A DNA stretch of 64,000 nt from Angiostrongylus vasorum (Eukaryota; Nematoda; Chromadorea; Rhabditida; Metastrongylidae). Positions 1-11,300 of the stretch are shown here, piece after piece. The stretch spans positions 2,058,001 through 2,122,000 of the forward strand of contig JADANN010000174.1 in NCBI GenBank assembly GCA_018806985.1, in the 5' to 3' direction. Both the position numbers and the translations under genes were made by a program. The notes below the pieces were generated by a model. That model was not told the DNA's origin. It worked only from the letters and a program-made list of their open reading frames with translations, and did not search any database. The first letter of the stretch is position 1. Every line of letters begins with the position of its first letter.

Positions 1-135
1 ATCGTCAGGTAGCAACCGAACCCACACGTGGAGTTGGAAGATCTTCGTTGACAATGGATGTGAGGGAACGAATCGATTGAAAGAAGTGCTGGCACCTCCA
101 CAGTAGACGTGAAGACGGGTCGTACAGAATAAAAA
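1..135 (+). repeat. SINE-A tail fragment
   Basis: Matches the last third of the 27.76-28.13 kb copy (CACACGTGGAGTTGGAAGATC and AAGAAGTGCTGGCACC blocks). Cut by the window edge. Confidence 0.75.
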
Positions 136-1890
136 AAATATAAGTGTAAGTACAAGGCCACATAACTGAACAGAAAAATCTGATTGTAAGTCAGAAACAC
201 GCTCTCTTCTCTGTTCTTTGAATTCCGTTGTGGACAGAGGGAGTTTACGTGTCATATTATTTTGAAGAAGAAAATGAAATTATCAGATCATGCATGGTCT
301 CGGAACTTGGGGATAAACTCCAGCAGGAAGCAGCTGAGAAAACTGGTTCGTAAGCGTCTTCTTCATTTTTAAATTTATTACACTTTCCATTGCAGTAACG
401 TTCCCTGTGGAAAGTATGACGAGCACTGGCGCTCAAAAAGCGCTACTACCAATAGATCAACTTAATAATCAAAAGAAAAGGCACTCTTTGAAAGGCCCAC
501 CTGTCCCGATCGCTGAGAGAGCATTCCTCGGTGAGTAGTAAGCGAAAAGGCTGCCACAGGAGAGTTGAGGACAGCGGTCTGATCCAGTGCAATCGGCTGT
601 TACATGGTGTTTCCTGGCGCCACACTTTTGATGTTCATAATATTGCCGTCAAAGTGTTGTTTGAGGACTCAATGACCCCCTGATGGATTTTTTCTTTTAC
701 CAACTATGGTGGGTTGTCCTTCTACGAGGCTACCATTCCCAGACGTCTTGATGAAAGTTATTCCTATGAGCAACACCTTTAACACGTAAACATGCCGGAC
801 AACAAGTGTGAGCTTCTTCTCAAGCACGGAATTGTTGCGCAGTATTACAATGTCAGAGCATATTGTTATATTTTTAGAACTGCGTTAAAACAGTTCCGAC
901 TAGATATTCTTATTATTGTGGAAATATGTGTCATCCAAGTAAGCATCCGCTATGAAAATGTCCATGAATTCTTGTGAAACTTGGCATAGTTTAAAGGTTA
1001 AACGGCGGTCCACCACCTTTTAAGTACGTTGCATGATTGAGAAAAACAATCTAGGACCGGGTTGAATTCTTGGTTCTTGCAGAGGTTATGGAATAGTCGC
1101 ATGAAAGAAGAATAAAACGACCAAAGTTTAGCAATAAGATGAGAGGGGCGCAACGAAGATTGAAGGGATTAGGCCTAAATGAACAATAAAAACGGATTGT
1201 TGTTTGGTGGATGTATTTTGGCATGTAAAGAGACCCTGAGTTGACGCCTATCACTGTTTAATAACGTCATAGAAACACCAATGTAATGAATTCTTCGAGC
1301 GCTCGTCAAAAGACGTACTCCCATCTCTGCCTCCTTGTTCAGCTTTTTAAAAGGCAACTGTGGAAAACCAGGAGGAAACTCGTTCTTTCACCTCTACACA
1401 GCTACTCTGTCGTGATTTGATATGACTACCTCTCACTGCGTCATTTTGAATATTGCTGGTGTACATCGGAATGGGCGAAACATTTCTCGTCGACGCTTTT
1501 CCCAATTACTATACCGTCAATTGTGACATGTTCATCTCACAACAGTGTGCTTTTTCAAGCAGTTGTCTGGAATTGGCGTGGGTCTTAATAAGTAGCTGAG
1601 TCGTGGTTGGTCGTTAAATCTTTTTTGAATTGTTTATCTACTTTTTTTACTTCCCTTCCATCTTCACATATTATGCAAATTCGACACCTCTTACATCCGT
1701 TTCACTTTCCCGCACCCATCGTTCACGCAGGTTCTTAGATCAGAGTGTGAGTTCGCCTACCACTTGTGGATTTCTTCTTCATCGTGAATACCATCGATTA
1801 CTAGTCGAATTGTTTGTCCCGGAAATCTTAATTTAGCTTCATAGAGCGCTCGCGTGCCTTCACAACGAGCAGTCACTTTTTTCCGGCATG
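1..1890. other. Intergenic DNA, left edge
   Basis: I see no supportable gene here. Bases 1-135 are the tail part of the repeat called SINE-A in this annotation; they match, in the same orientation, the stretch near 28.0-28.11 kb. The rest (about 140-1890) has only short open frames with no recognisable domain, no long repeat and no structured RNA that I can identify. The missing 5' exons of the GILT-like gene at 2.0-2.5 kb should lie here or to the left of the window, but I found no CxxC-containing exon. Confidence 0.5.
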
Positions 1891-2041
1891 GATGGATCAT
1901 TTCTCAGAGAAGCAGCACTTACAGACTCTAGAGCAGATGACGGCATCGCTGACACAGCGTGCGATCGATCCAGTGACCATGCCTGCACTGCGCGAGCGCC
2001 GTAACCCACTCTTCCAGCGGTCTTGGGCCGTATCCCCACAG

Positions 2042-2492
2042 TTCAGATGTGCACAACAAGTGAATTGCATACCATTGAAGAGAAAAAGTTTGGAAAAGTC
2101 ATTTCCATGTATTGACAGATTTCTGGATTGTAAATGGTCGCGTTTCAGAATAATCATTCTTTATATGTTTTTGAAGTGGCTTTCATACAATTTTTGGAGC
2201 GTTTTAGCAAACGTCTGGCCAGATCAACACGTTTTTGTCCCGTGGCTAATCGTGAACGGCGTATCGTTGAATAGCAAGCAGACGATGATCGACAATCTGC
2301 CGTATCTTCTCTGTGACTGGTGAGTGGCATCACTGAAAAGAACGACAGAGGCACTGTGATAGAGAAGGATGACAAGATAGGAACAATCTGACTGTTGAAT
2401 TATTCAGGTACACAGGCGACGAGGAAATCCCGTTCTGCAGCTCAGAAGAGGCAAAGAGACGCTCGAATAGTGCTTTGAGAAAAATCGATTAA
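2042..2492 (+). CDS. GILT-like lysosomal thiol reductase, 3' end of gene
   Basis: Three exons fit the C-terminal part of the GILT family (gamma-interferon-inducible lysosomal thiol reductase), secreted or lysosomal enzymes that reduce protein disulfides. The exons are about 2042-2129, 2208-2319 and 2408-2492 (TAA), joined by GT-AG introns with matching phases. The middle exon encodes [12 protein letters not shown], the family's conserved F/YVPW-(I/V)-x-(V/I)NG segment, followed by NLPYLLCDW, the usual Leu-rich stretch with a late Cys. The first exon holds spaced cysteines around [10 protein letters not shown]. The last exon encodes an acidic tail with one more Cys. The active-site CxxC and CQHG regions are not found upstream, so the gene is 5'-incomplete here: the exons may be outside the window, or the gene may be broken. 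The open frame continues upstream of 2042 to an ATG at 1892, but that part does not look like GILT. Confidence 0.6.
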
Positions 2493-3359
2493 TTAATTAA
2501 TGAGTGTAGCGCTCGAGAGCGATCTGTTTGACTGTCGATGTGAAACCTCCGACTTTTCGTTTTAATTGGAAATTTGAAGAGCAAGAATTGAAGTAAATGT
2601 AAACAACAACTCAAATTACTTACTAAAGAAAGCTGACGACTAAGGCACTAGTGTATACGTAAAAAACTCTTGTGTTGTTCTAAAAAAGAGCTAAGGGTAA
2701 GCTGTTGTTTAGAGAAAGTGCGAACGATAGATGTCATTAGAAATCAGATACCTAGCAACTGACGGATTTGAATCCATACTTGAAGTCCAGTCAAATGTGA
2801 CAAATGCACTGGCAGGGAATGAACTGGTCGAGTACCTTCACTTCCGATGTCGTCAAATTGACAACAACTCGCTGAACACAACAGCTCAATCAGTGTAATT
2901 ATAGGCACAAAAAAGTACAAACGAATTTTGCAAAGAATGGATCGTCACGGATCTCACCGATCTCAGTAAATTTATGATTCGTTTTCTTCTTCTTTTACGA
3001 CCACAGAGGTGGAATGTTTCACATCCATTGATCCATTTGAGCTCTGGAAGTCGCATCCAGTTGCTAGGCCAACTGGTTAACGTGAGCTTCATGTACTCCG
3101 TGTATTTAAGAACATATCGTGTTTTGCATGTGGGGAAGTGGGTGCAGGAACTGAGGAATATGCCGTCGTGTAAAGACTGAGGAATTGCCCTTCTGCTGCA
3201 TGAATGGATATAATGCTGACCATGCGCATGCTCAAATTCCATTTAAAAAATTTATTAAGGATGTGAATGAATGTTGCCTTTAGTCTCCCTACGAAATTAG
3301 GTGCCAAAGAAGAGGACGTGGATAACATAGTCCTAATTAAAAATTTTTTATTTCACTTA

Positions 3360-3712
3360 CTTCCTTGAATACTTGGGTGGCCCGTCTCGGTTGGTTGCTC
3401 AGGCCTCAGCATAATTTACGCTTTTTCGGAGTTTTCCTGGTTTAGCCATTGTGTTTCCTTTGAGTCCCGGGGTCAGCCAGGCCAAAGTCTGCCTCAGATC
3501 GTCACCACCACAGGCGGTCACAGCCCTTGTGGATCAGAGGGAGATTTGCCACCATATGAATAGTCTGATACCAGGACGGTGGTGGATCCTCGTATTGGTT
3601 TACTCTCAGCTGGGTTTCCTGATGGAAACGCCGGATTCCATCTTAGCTTGGGGGACCCTACTGTGGGGATGAATCCCCCTGCGATTCATCTCAACCCGAC
3701 ACTCAGGAAAAA
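3360..3712 (-). repeat. Family-C repeat
   Basis: A full-length member written in reverse. The proper orientation, judged from other copies, starts near CCTCCCAACGGTTTACCGCC and ends in (AAGT)n, so this copy runs from about 3712 down to 3360. It has the internal AGGCAGACTTTGGCC block shared by all copies. No tRNA-like head is obvious. Confidence 0.8.
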
Positions 3713-3758
3713 AAAGAAAGGAAAAAAAACTGCTACTATTTTCGTTATCACAGTAATA

Positions 3759-3762
<4 letters not shown>

Positions 3763-3807
<45 letters not shown>

Positions 3808-3842
3808 GTAATAGTAATAATAACAATAATAATGATAATAAC
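3763..3842. repeat. (AAT)n microsatellite
   Basis: AAT units with some GTA and CAA changes, at the 3' end of the reverse SINE-A copy. Confidence 0.95.
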
Positions 3843-3849
3843 GGTACTT

Positions 3850-4170
3850 TTTATATTTACTTGGTCCGTCTTCACGTCTACTGTGCGGATCCCAGCACTT
3901 TTCATTTCGTTTCCTCTCATCCATTGTCCACAAAGATCTTCCAGTTTTACGTGTGGTTTTGGTCGCTGCTTGAGGATTTTCATGTCATCTTGAATGCCGT
4001 AGAATGCTGGTCGAGCAATTCTCCCTGACGTTCTGAGATAGCCGGTCTGGAGCGTTCCCGTCTGGATTGCAGAGAGAGATTTTTTCCCAGACAAGTCCGG
4101 TACCAATTTTCCGGCCCCGGAGGGATGGGAGGCTTGGTTGGTCTGGAGTGGGATCGAACTAGCACTACGC
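3850..4170 (-). repeat. SINE-A copy
   Basis: Reverse orientation. From 4170 downwards come a tRNA-like head (B-box-like GTTCGATCCC), the core (CCGGGGCCGGAAAATTGG region on the minus strand), and a long tail ending near the (AAT)n tract at 3.76-3.84 kb. The core is shared with SINE-B; the tail is not. Confidence 0.75.
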
Positions 4171-4207
4171 AATAACAATAATGATATTAATAGTAACCGC
4201 TATTATT

Positions 4208-4462
4208 ATAAGGGCGCTTGCGGCGCAGTGGTTAGAGGCTCTCTGTAGTACATATGGGGGTCGATCTCGCTCCCAAGGGTCACTAAGCCCTCCATCACAC
4301 CGGAGTCAGCAAATTGGTACCAGACTATCTGGAAGGATACCGGCACTGACTCGATTCGACATCGGTAGATCAGTCACCTACAGCGATGATTAATGAAGCC
4401 GAATGCATGGCGCACCCTCAGGGATTGATCAACGCCGAAAGCGTTATCCTCTACCCTTTATT
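4208..4462 (+). repeat. SINE-B copy ending in an (ATT)n microsatellite
   Basis: Head GCGGCGCAGTGGTTAGAGG (A-box-like) and GGGTCGATCTCGCTCC (B-box-like), then the core and the tail GATTGATCAACGCCG. The (ATT)n tract begins directly after TCCTCTACCCTTT. Confidence 0.85.
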
Positions 4463-4490
4463 ATTATTATTATCATTATTGTTATTGTTC

Positions 4491-4563
<73 letters not shown>

Positions 4564-4583
4564 TACTATTACTATTTCCATTG
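4459..4583. repeat. (ATT)n microsatellite
   Basis: About 40 ATT units with a few changes, attached to the 3' end of a SINE-B copy. Confidence 0.95.
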
Positions 4584-5207
4584 TTTTTGTTGCTATTCCT
4601 TAGTGTTTCAAAATATTCTTTTATAAAAGAAATTCTTTACATGAGCGTGTCTGGCTATAGAGCATCAGCCATTTTCCAGAGATCAATGAAACGAAGTCGA
4701 GGGTCGATACTGAGTACATTCTCATTATCTATGACTTTCGTTCAAGAGGGATTGCAGCACTTCTTTATTCTATTCGCTATCCTTCATCTGTCCTCTAAGA
4801 AGGGTGTTCCAATTTGCACGTAGATTGAGCTGTCGTGTCAACACTTTGTATTCTTCATGAACACTGCAGGATAGTGGATGAGCAAGCTTTTCACTCGTGG
4901 GATCTCGAGATGCTAGAGCGCTCCTATATCTCCATCGCAAGGAGTCACGGCTACATAGGAATCGAGGGAAGCCTTTTCCAGACAAGATTAGCACAAATTC
5001 GACAACCAGAAACGAGAGCAAATGTTGCAAATGTGTTTCGCATGCAATGAGGCAATTCGCATTGTTGCTGAGGTCAACATATCGTCGCCTGGAGACACCT
5101 GTCCTCCACTTTGATTCGTTGTATAGGTGAACGTTCTACGACGCGTACTAAAAAGTTCATAGACTTTGTAACTGGACATACGCACTAATTCATGTGTACT
5201 ATGCAAT

Positions 5208-5492
5208 TTCCCAGTGCTCGCGTTTAACGCAAACGCCAAGCAATATACATGGGATCGATCCCCCGCTCTCCTGGCTCACCAACCCCTCCATCACCCCCCA
5301 GGTCGCAAAATTGCTACTAGATTTGTCTGGGAAGCTGGCAACACTGGCTCTATACATCGGTAGGCCGTTGCGAGCCTTTGTAAAGGCCAGAAAAATGCAT
5401 TCAATCACCTCCAAAGATGATTAGCGAAGTCGAATGCATGACGCACCCTCAAGGATTGATCAACGCGGAGAGCTTTATTCTTTTATACGCAT
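5208..5492 (+). repeat. SINE-B copy with damaged head
   Basis: The A-box region is degraded, but the B-box-like GGGATCGATCCCCCGC, the core and the tail (GATTGATCAACGCGGAG) are clear. Confidence 0.8.
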
Positions 5493-6291
5493 GCGCATAG
5501 ATTGTAAACGTAATTTCCTCTTAGTTGGATGCCCTCACGGCTATTCCCTGGAACTCGTCCGGTTCCCACCTCTCTAAATGGATGAAAAACCCGAATATTA
5601 CCACGTCCTAGCTGGCTTTGGAGGTCCACTTGTACATCAGGGAGACTCTCACTCCCTCACCTGGTTCCGGTGAATATCCCTACTCCACTTGTACCAATAT
5701 GAGTAATTTCTCTTCAGCATAATTTACTTCATCTTCTCCTTGTAGCACTTCCTAATAAGAATTTAACACCCTAAAACTAAGTCTTTCTTAGCAACCAATC
5801 AGGTATTGATAGAGTACTCTGGTTGAATTCATATACCCTTTTCATTTCTACGAATTATTTATACTTGATGCATGCGAAGAAAGGACGAGTCTTTTCCGTT
5901 ACAGAAGAATTCTGTGTGGGAAGCCTTAGCCTTGTCTTAGGAGAACTAGCAAGCGGTACAGATGTTTCACTTCTTCATTGTCTTAGCATATCTAGTTTTA
6001 TCCACAGTTTAGGTGTGCAAACCTGTTCATGCAGGACAACCAGAGATTAACACTTGGAGAGTGCCTTGTTGGCTGTTATATGATGGTGGCAAAATAATGT
6101 GATTCCAAATGTTGAAGCACATGCCTAGGTAGCTTTTGCAGCGTAATAATGTATGAAACATTTCTTTAGATCGTGTGATATTGTTTCAATGTAGTCTCTG
6201 TGATAAAAGTACACATCGTATGTGAATGCAGGTAGGAGGGGACTGTTCATAATGACAAGGAGATCAATCTCGGGAATGTATTTTGTGATTA

Positions 6292-6316
6292 TATTATATA
6301 TATATATATACATATG

Positions 6317-6366
<50 letters not shown>
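6292..6366. repeat. (AT)n microsatellite
   Basis: Pure TA repeats interrupted once around 6311-6324. It lies just before the first family-D copy. Confidence 0.95.
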
Positions 6367-6369
<3 letters not shown>

Positions 6370-6382
6370 ACAGGTAGTAAAT

Positions 6383-6690
6383 AAAAAGGTTAAGATTGTG
6401 ATTTCAACTTCATACTGAGCTTAACTGAGTTCATTGCCGATTTGGGCTACCCAGATCAATCTCGTTGACGGGTGATTGCTGATGACACTGATCGATAGAA
6501 CCAGCTGGGAGACAGGCGTAATTGGCGGCACGCATGGTGTTGTGGTGAACGCGTTAGCTCCGATAGGGGTAATAGTGCGTTCGCTCCCCACCGCAGACAC
6601 CTGCGGTTCGGAGTCTTGCAAATATCTCAGAATCATCTTGGTTGGATTTCACATGATACCCTGCCGTGAAAAATTATAATAAACAGTGAA
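6383..6690 (+). repeat. Family-D repeat, first of a tandem pair
   Basis: 5' module (TTAACTGAGTTCATTGCCG, GACGGGTGATTGCTGATG), an internal tRNA-like part (GGTGTTGTGGTGAACGCG and GCGTTCGCTCCCCACC), and a 3' module (TTGCAAATATCTCAG). Confidence 0.8.
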
Positions 6691-6955
6691 TAAAAAAGGT
6701 TAAGTTTGTGATTCCAACTTCGGCCTCAGTTTAACCGGGTTCACTACCGATTTAGGTTGCAGAGATCAATTCCGGTGACGGGTGATTGCTGATGACACCG
6801 ATCGATAGAACCAGCTGAGAGACAGGCGAAACTAAGGACCCGCATGATGTGGTGGTGAACGCGTCCCCGGAAAGGGAAATAGCGCGTTCGTTCCCCATCG
6901 CTTTGCAAATATCTCAGCATCATCTTCGTTGTATTTTGTGAGTGTTATAAATTCC
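6691..6955 (+). repeat. Family-D repeat, second of a tandem pair
   Basis: Follows the first copy directly and repeats the same module order, with a shortened region between the tRNA-like part and TTTGCAAATATCTCAG. Confidence 0.8.
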
Positions 6956-7074
6956 AAACATGACGAATTTATATAAACATTAGAAGTTTCATGCATGAAC
7001 GATATATTCTTCGCGCACCATTACACAGCCACTGATGGTAGGATGCGTAAGAGGATGTACGACTAAATAGATAT

Positions 7075-7490
7075 TTGCGTGGCCCGTCTTCACTGGTTGT
7101 ACGGGCCCTAGCACGATTTTCAATTTTTCGAAGTTTTGCTGGTTTAGTCATTTGTTTCTCTGTAGTCCTGAGATCAGCAAGGCCCGCCTCAGTTCGTCAC
7201 CACCACAGGCAGTCACAGCCTTTGTGGATCAGAGGGTGATTTGCCGCCATATGACTAGTCTGATACCAGGACGGTGATGAATCCTGGTATTGGCCTACCT
7301 TTGTCCAGGCTTCTTAATGGCTAATGGGAACGCCGCAGTCCTTCTCAGCTTGGAAGACCCTGCCGAGTGAGACGAATCTCTCACCCCCCCCCCACCCTCC
7401 TCACCTTACCCCTTCCCCCTTCCCTCTCACTCCCGCTCTACTTCGTCGCCACCTCCCAGTCACGATGAGGCGGTAAACCATTGGGAGAAG
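7075..7490 (-). repeat. Family-C repeat with C-rich insertion
   Basis: The family-C consensus is followed through the CACCACAGGCAGTCACAGCC block, then interrupted by a C/T-rich stretch (about 7381-7440) before the CAGTCACGATGAGGCGGTAA end. Confidence 0.8.
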
Positions 7491-7827
7491 TTCAGTTTAC
7501 TTTCAGTTCAATCCAGTTTCACTAAGATCCGTATCAAATAGTTTTTAAAATTTTTAAACCAAAATTGTTTAAAACATCGTAAGACTGCGAAAATTGCAGA
7601 CCAACGTTTTACTTGCTACCGAACTTTTGTTCACGATCTGAGTCGTCCTTTCGGCTCCAGCCGCTTATAGCATTATAGACTTTCGTAGTTAAACACTCAT
7701 ATCGATGAATGCCGTATAATTCAAATATTTGTGATGCAGGAATACAGGAAAAAAGCAATTTTCCAGGGCTGAAGAGTGTTATGTCATTTGAGTCTTTCAC
7801 GTTTGAACCTTTCATTTATTGCCTAGC

Positions 7828-8330
7828 AGAGGATGATGCGAGGTAGAACCGCAAGGATGCCGAGATATGAGCAAAACTCGGAACCTCCGTTGAGCTTCGA
7901 ACCCACTGTTACCCTTACTGGGGCTGGCGTGCTAACCACCACACCAACAGAGGTCCTTGCCTTCCTTTCTCTCAGCCGTAGTTTTACTCTCTCGGTGTTA
8001 TCACTCATCAACGAGAATGATCCGGCGAGAGGAAGTCGACATTGAATACAGTTAAGTTGAACCTGCAAGCGAAATCACAATGCTTCAACTTTTTACCTAG
8101 ACTTTTTCTACTGTTAGCACCTACAGAGAAAAGTATGGCTCAGAGAAAGGCAAACGAAGGGTCTCCGTTAATTTGGTGGATAGCACGTGAGTCCCGGAAG
8201 GGGGTAGTCGCAGCTTCGAGGCTCACCTGGGGTTCCGAGTTCTGCCCGATCTTGTCATCCTTGTGGTTGCTGTTCATGTTTTTTGCTTTTCTTCTTAATA
8301 TTTAGTCTAGTAGTCTTCAATATATCAAAT
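7828..8330. repeat. Composite family-D element (inverted pair)
   Basis: A reverse copy (about 7828-8095) is followed by a forward partial copy (about 8138-8330), with a short A/T-rich spacer. The same arrangement occurs at 17375-17885. Confidence 0.65.
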
Positions 8331-8983
8331 CCAAACCAAAAAATGCTTATAGTGAAACCTACTGGAACCAGTCGAGTAGTCAGAAAATTCGAATAGCTCA
8401 GGCTTTCGGCTCCATTCCCCAATAAGCGTTAAGAAATCCACGTTTTATAGGAAAGTTTACGCACCTAATTGGGTTTGCAGCGCAATGTAGCCGTTTCGCC
8501 GGTGAAATTCCAATGATGTGGAACTGAGCTTGAATTCAAGTCGTGTTTCCTCACTGTCTTTTCACTGTCTAACCGCTCTATTTCTCTAGTTCTTTCGAAT
8601 ATCTAACAGCCTTCTTTGGAAGTTGTCTACTCAAGAAAATCAACGCTGAGTGCTTCTTGCCTTATGGGTGGCAATGGTGAATAAGGTTATTGATTTTCTA
8701 ATGACCACAGAACGACGGCCACATCGAACGTTAGTGTAATATCAAGCGTTTTCCGAGAAGGGATTTTATGTTTTTTGGGTAGCTTTTCAATGGAGTCGGG
8801 ACTGCGCTCGATAATTGCCAACCCTTAGGCGACTCCAATTCTTTGTCATTTATATTCGTTCGTTGCCTTCAACATTTCGTAGCTAGGAAACCATTTGAAC
8901 AGCATAGAGGCACGTGCTCAACTTCCATCCCGTTTTCCACTCCGTTTCCCTCGTTGATTTCCAATTACCAGTAATTAATAACA

Positions 8984-9085
8984 ATCACTCTCTCTCTCCT
9001 TCCCTCTCTCTCTCCCTCTTCCTCTCCCTTTCTCTCTCACTCACTCCCTTTATTTCGTACTCTTTTCCTTCCCCTTCTCTCCCTT
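8984..9085. repeat. CT-rich low-complexity tract
   Basis: A pyrimidine-rich stretch of CTCT and CCTT units with no coding signal. Confidence 0.85.
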
Positions 9086-9859
9086 TTTGCTGAAAGATCT
9101 TTCTCTCAACCTCTTTGTGTGCTTTTTCAGCGACCTTGTACATAGCCCGAGTACTTCATCTATCACAATATGTCGATGGTTAATTCCAGAGCAGTACGTT
9201 AATTTATTGCTTTCCTATATAAGATTAATAGACACTTTTCCTTGTAGCAAGGTTTCCAAGAGTTCATGATGGCTTCGAAAAATATTTAACACGATCTTTA
9301 TTCCGTGATAGTAGGTGGACCATAAACCTTCTTCATGTGAGTGATCTCAGAACCCCGAATGGACAAATAACGTGGCCCAGACCTAAATAACAGACAGAAG
9401 ATTGTGTAGTTGTAGAATGAATGCGCAGACACCGAATAGTGGATTTGGGTTGTGGACTTTGTGTCTCTGCTATACAGAACTGATTTATACATTCCGTATA
9501 TATTTAACCATATCCAAGCATTGCTTAGAGGCACAAGTGTTCACTCATGCATGCGTTTTGCATGTTACACATTCATTTGACTGAAAAACTTGTAATCAAA
9601 TGACCGAAAGGCATTTGAGAGGTTTTCCTTCAACAAAAGCTACCAATGACTAAACATAAAACGCACGAATGAGCACTCCGAGCAAGCTGCAGCTATATTC
9701 TTTTTTGGTTGAAGGCGGCAAAAACGACTACTAAGTGGAGAGAACTCATTGTGAGCTACCCTGGCGAGCAATGGAAGTGATTTAAGCACTTTTTGTGCTC
9801 ACCCGACTCAGTCGATAATATGCAAGGTACTTCTGATACTGGTCGCAACTAGAAATTAC

Positions 9860-11300
9860 CGGTAATCTTGAGAAACTCTATCACCTGCGTCACCTGGCGT
9901 CCTGTTAATCGTCGAGTGACTTGAATAGGCGCAAGCAAATCTTCCACTTATCGCTATCACGTGAAAGAGTAGATCAGTAGATTCTGCTCGCTTTAGGGAC
10001 TCGTTGAACCCCATATCTTTCTTCTAGGCTTTCCGTGAAGAACTCTGACTATCAAGTTGGTGATCTTCTTGCAGTGCGTTTGACATCCCGAGGAATCCAG
10101 TATCTCATGGCTCATGTCCATCGGTTGTCGTTCACACGCATTACGTGTCCAGTGAACTTCATCGTCGACAGTTTAGTGTACAGAACGACATCTTTGATTT
10201 TTGATCGTTGATGTAGATCCAAACTTCGGATCTCTTCCCTCATTTGGGTGACACAAGAAACTCCAAGCATCGTCAATTTCACTGAGAGTTCTATGAGGCT
10301 GAGTGATCTTTCATCACGGCTACTTTACTTAATGACCAGGTTTCTGACGCATACGGCTTGGCAGGAAGAATAGTGGGTTCGAAAAGGTGGGCACGGTGTC
10401 GGGTGTTTCTTGCTCTCTTCACTACATCCTCGATGCTCTTGAAAGCTCACCCAGCACCTCGCCATCAATTGCTCAACTGCGGAGCGAACTGATTCGTCAT
10501 GCGGATCTCCCGACCTAGATAGTCTTAAGTGGAACATTCGGAGAAACTGATTCCGTTGAACATGAATGGGCATACGAAACGAACCCGTTCCTACTGAACA
10601 TCATTTTTTGTGAGATACAGTCGACGACCAATCTTTCCACAGGGTTTATCAATGTCGGAAGGCATTTGTTTCGCTTGGCTAATGTTTGTGTTATAAGAAC
10701 GATGTCATCAGCAAGGCAAAGATGGTGTGCAATTGCCAGCCATCGATTTTCATTCCCATTTTGTCTCATTCCAACGTTTGCATGACGTTCTGGAGAGTGA
10801 CAGTAAGTAATTTTGGCGAGATGGTATCGCCTTGCCTAACCTTTCCTTTTACATCTCTGTTAATATCGTTGTAGAATGGTGATATTTTAGTTGCGAAATT
10901 TCGATACGGCTCACGAAAACCCTTTGCGTACTCAGTAGGGATGCCGTGGCTGTCCAGGGCTTCCATGACTACTCCTGTCTAAACTGAGTCAAATGGTTCC
11001 CTTAAATCGGTGAAAGTGAGATAGAGCGGTCTTTTGTACTCTTGCGATATTTCAATGAGTCTTGTTATCGTGTGAATGTGGTCCGTAGTACTGAATGCTT
11101 GTGAAACCCTGATTTCTGAGACGGCTGTGCTGTCAATCCTGTTCAGGATAACTCGAGTGAGTGGTTCATAGGTGACAGATAGGAAGCAGATTGAGCGTTA
11201 GTTTCCAATACCGTGGAGGTCATTCTTCTTGAACAATCACACACTTGCTGATGTTCCAATGATTAAGAACCTTGCATTCTGAAAGGTGAAGTGCGAGGGA
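9860..11300 (-). pseudogene. Decayed RTE-type LINE reverse transcriptase
   Basis: On the minus strand, broken reading frames give pieces typical of RTE-clade non-LTR retrotransposons. KVRQGDTISPKLLTVTLQN (about 10.78-10.86 kb) is the QGD-x-ISPKLF motif, and LRFADDIVLIT is present as HHLCLADDIVLIT (about 10.69-10.73 kb), so the catalytic Asp pair is still visible. Later parts, toward 9.9 kb, match the C-terminal tail where these proteins usually read like W-x-RDR-x-W-x-x-x-WRPL. Frameshifts and stops separate the pieces, so the copy is dead. It lies upstream of the alpha-tubulin coding exons. Extent is approximate, because the 5' end fades near 11.3 kb. Confidence 0.75.

Larger units (their letters stand above)
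2493..9860. other. Gene-poor, repeat-rich intergenic region
   Basis: No gene is recognised between the GILT-like fragment and the LINE relic. The region holds copies of four short repeat families (listed separately), an (AAT)n tract near 3.76-3.84 kb, an (ATT)n tract near 4.46-4.58 kb, an (AT)n tract near 6.29-6.37 kb and a CT-rich stretch near 8.98-9.09 kb. Stretches at about 2.5-3.36, 4.6-5.2, 5.5-6.3 and 8.35-8.98 kb show nothing I can name. Short open frames there do not look like protein families and several run through repeats. Confidence 0.5.

Noticed and set aside
3579..4178. Asn-rich and Ile-rich frames of 149 and 190 codons
   Set aside because: They run through the (AAT)n tract and through family-C and SINE-A repeats, so they are not genes.
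4210..4290. A/B-box segments of SINE-B as true tRNA genes
   Set aside because: They do not form complete cloverleafs with acceptor stems, and they are always followed by the SINE core.
4386..4823. Leu-rich 145-codon frame
   Set aside because: Most of it is the (ATT)n microsatellite read in one frame, next to a SINE-B tail.
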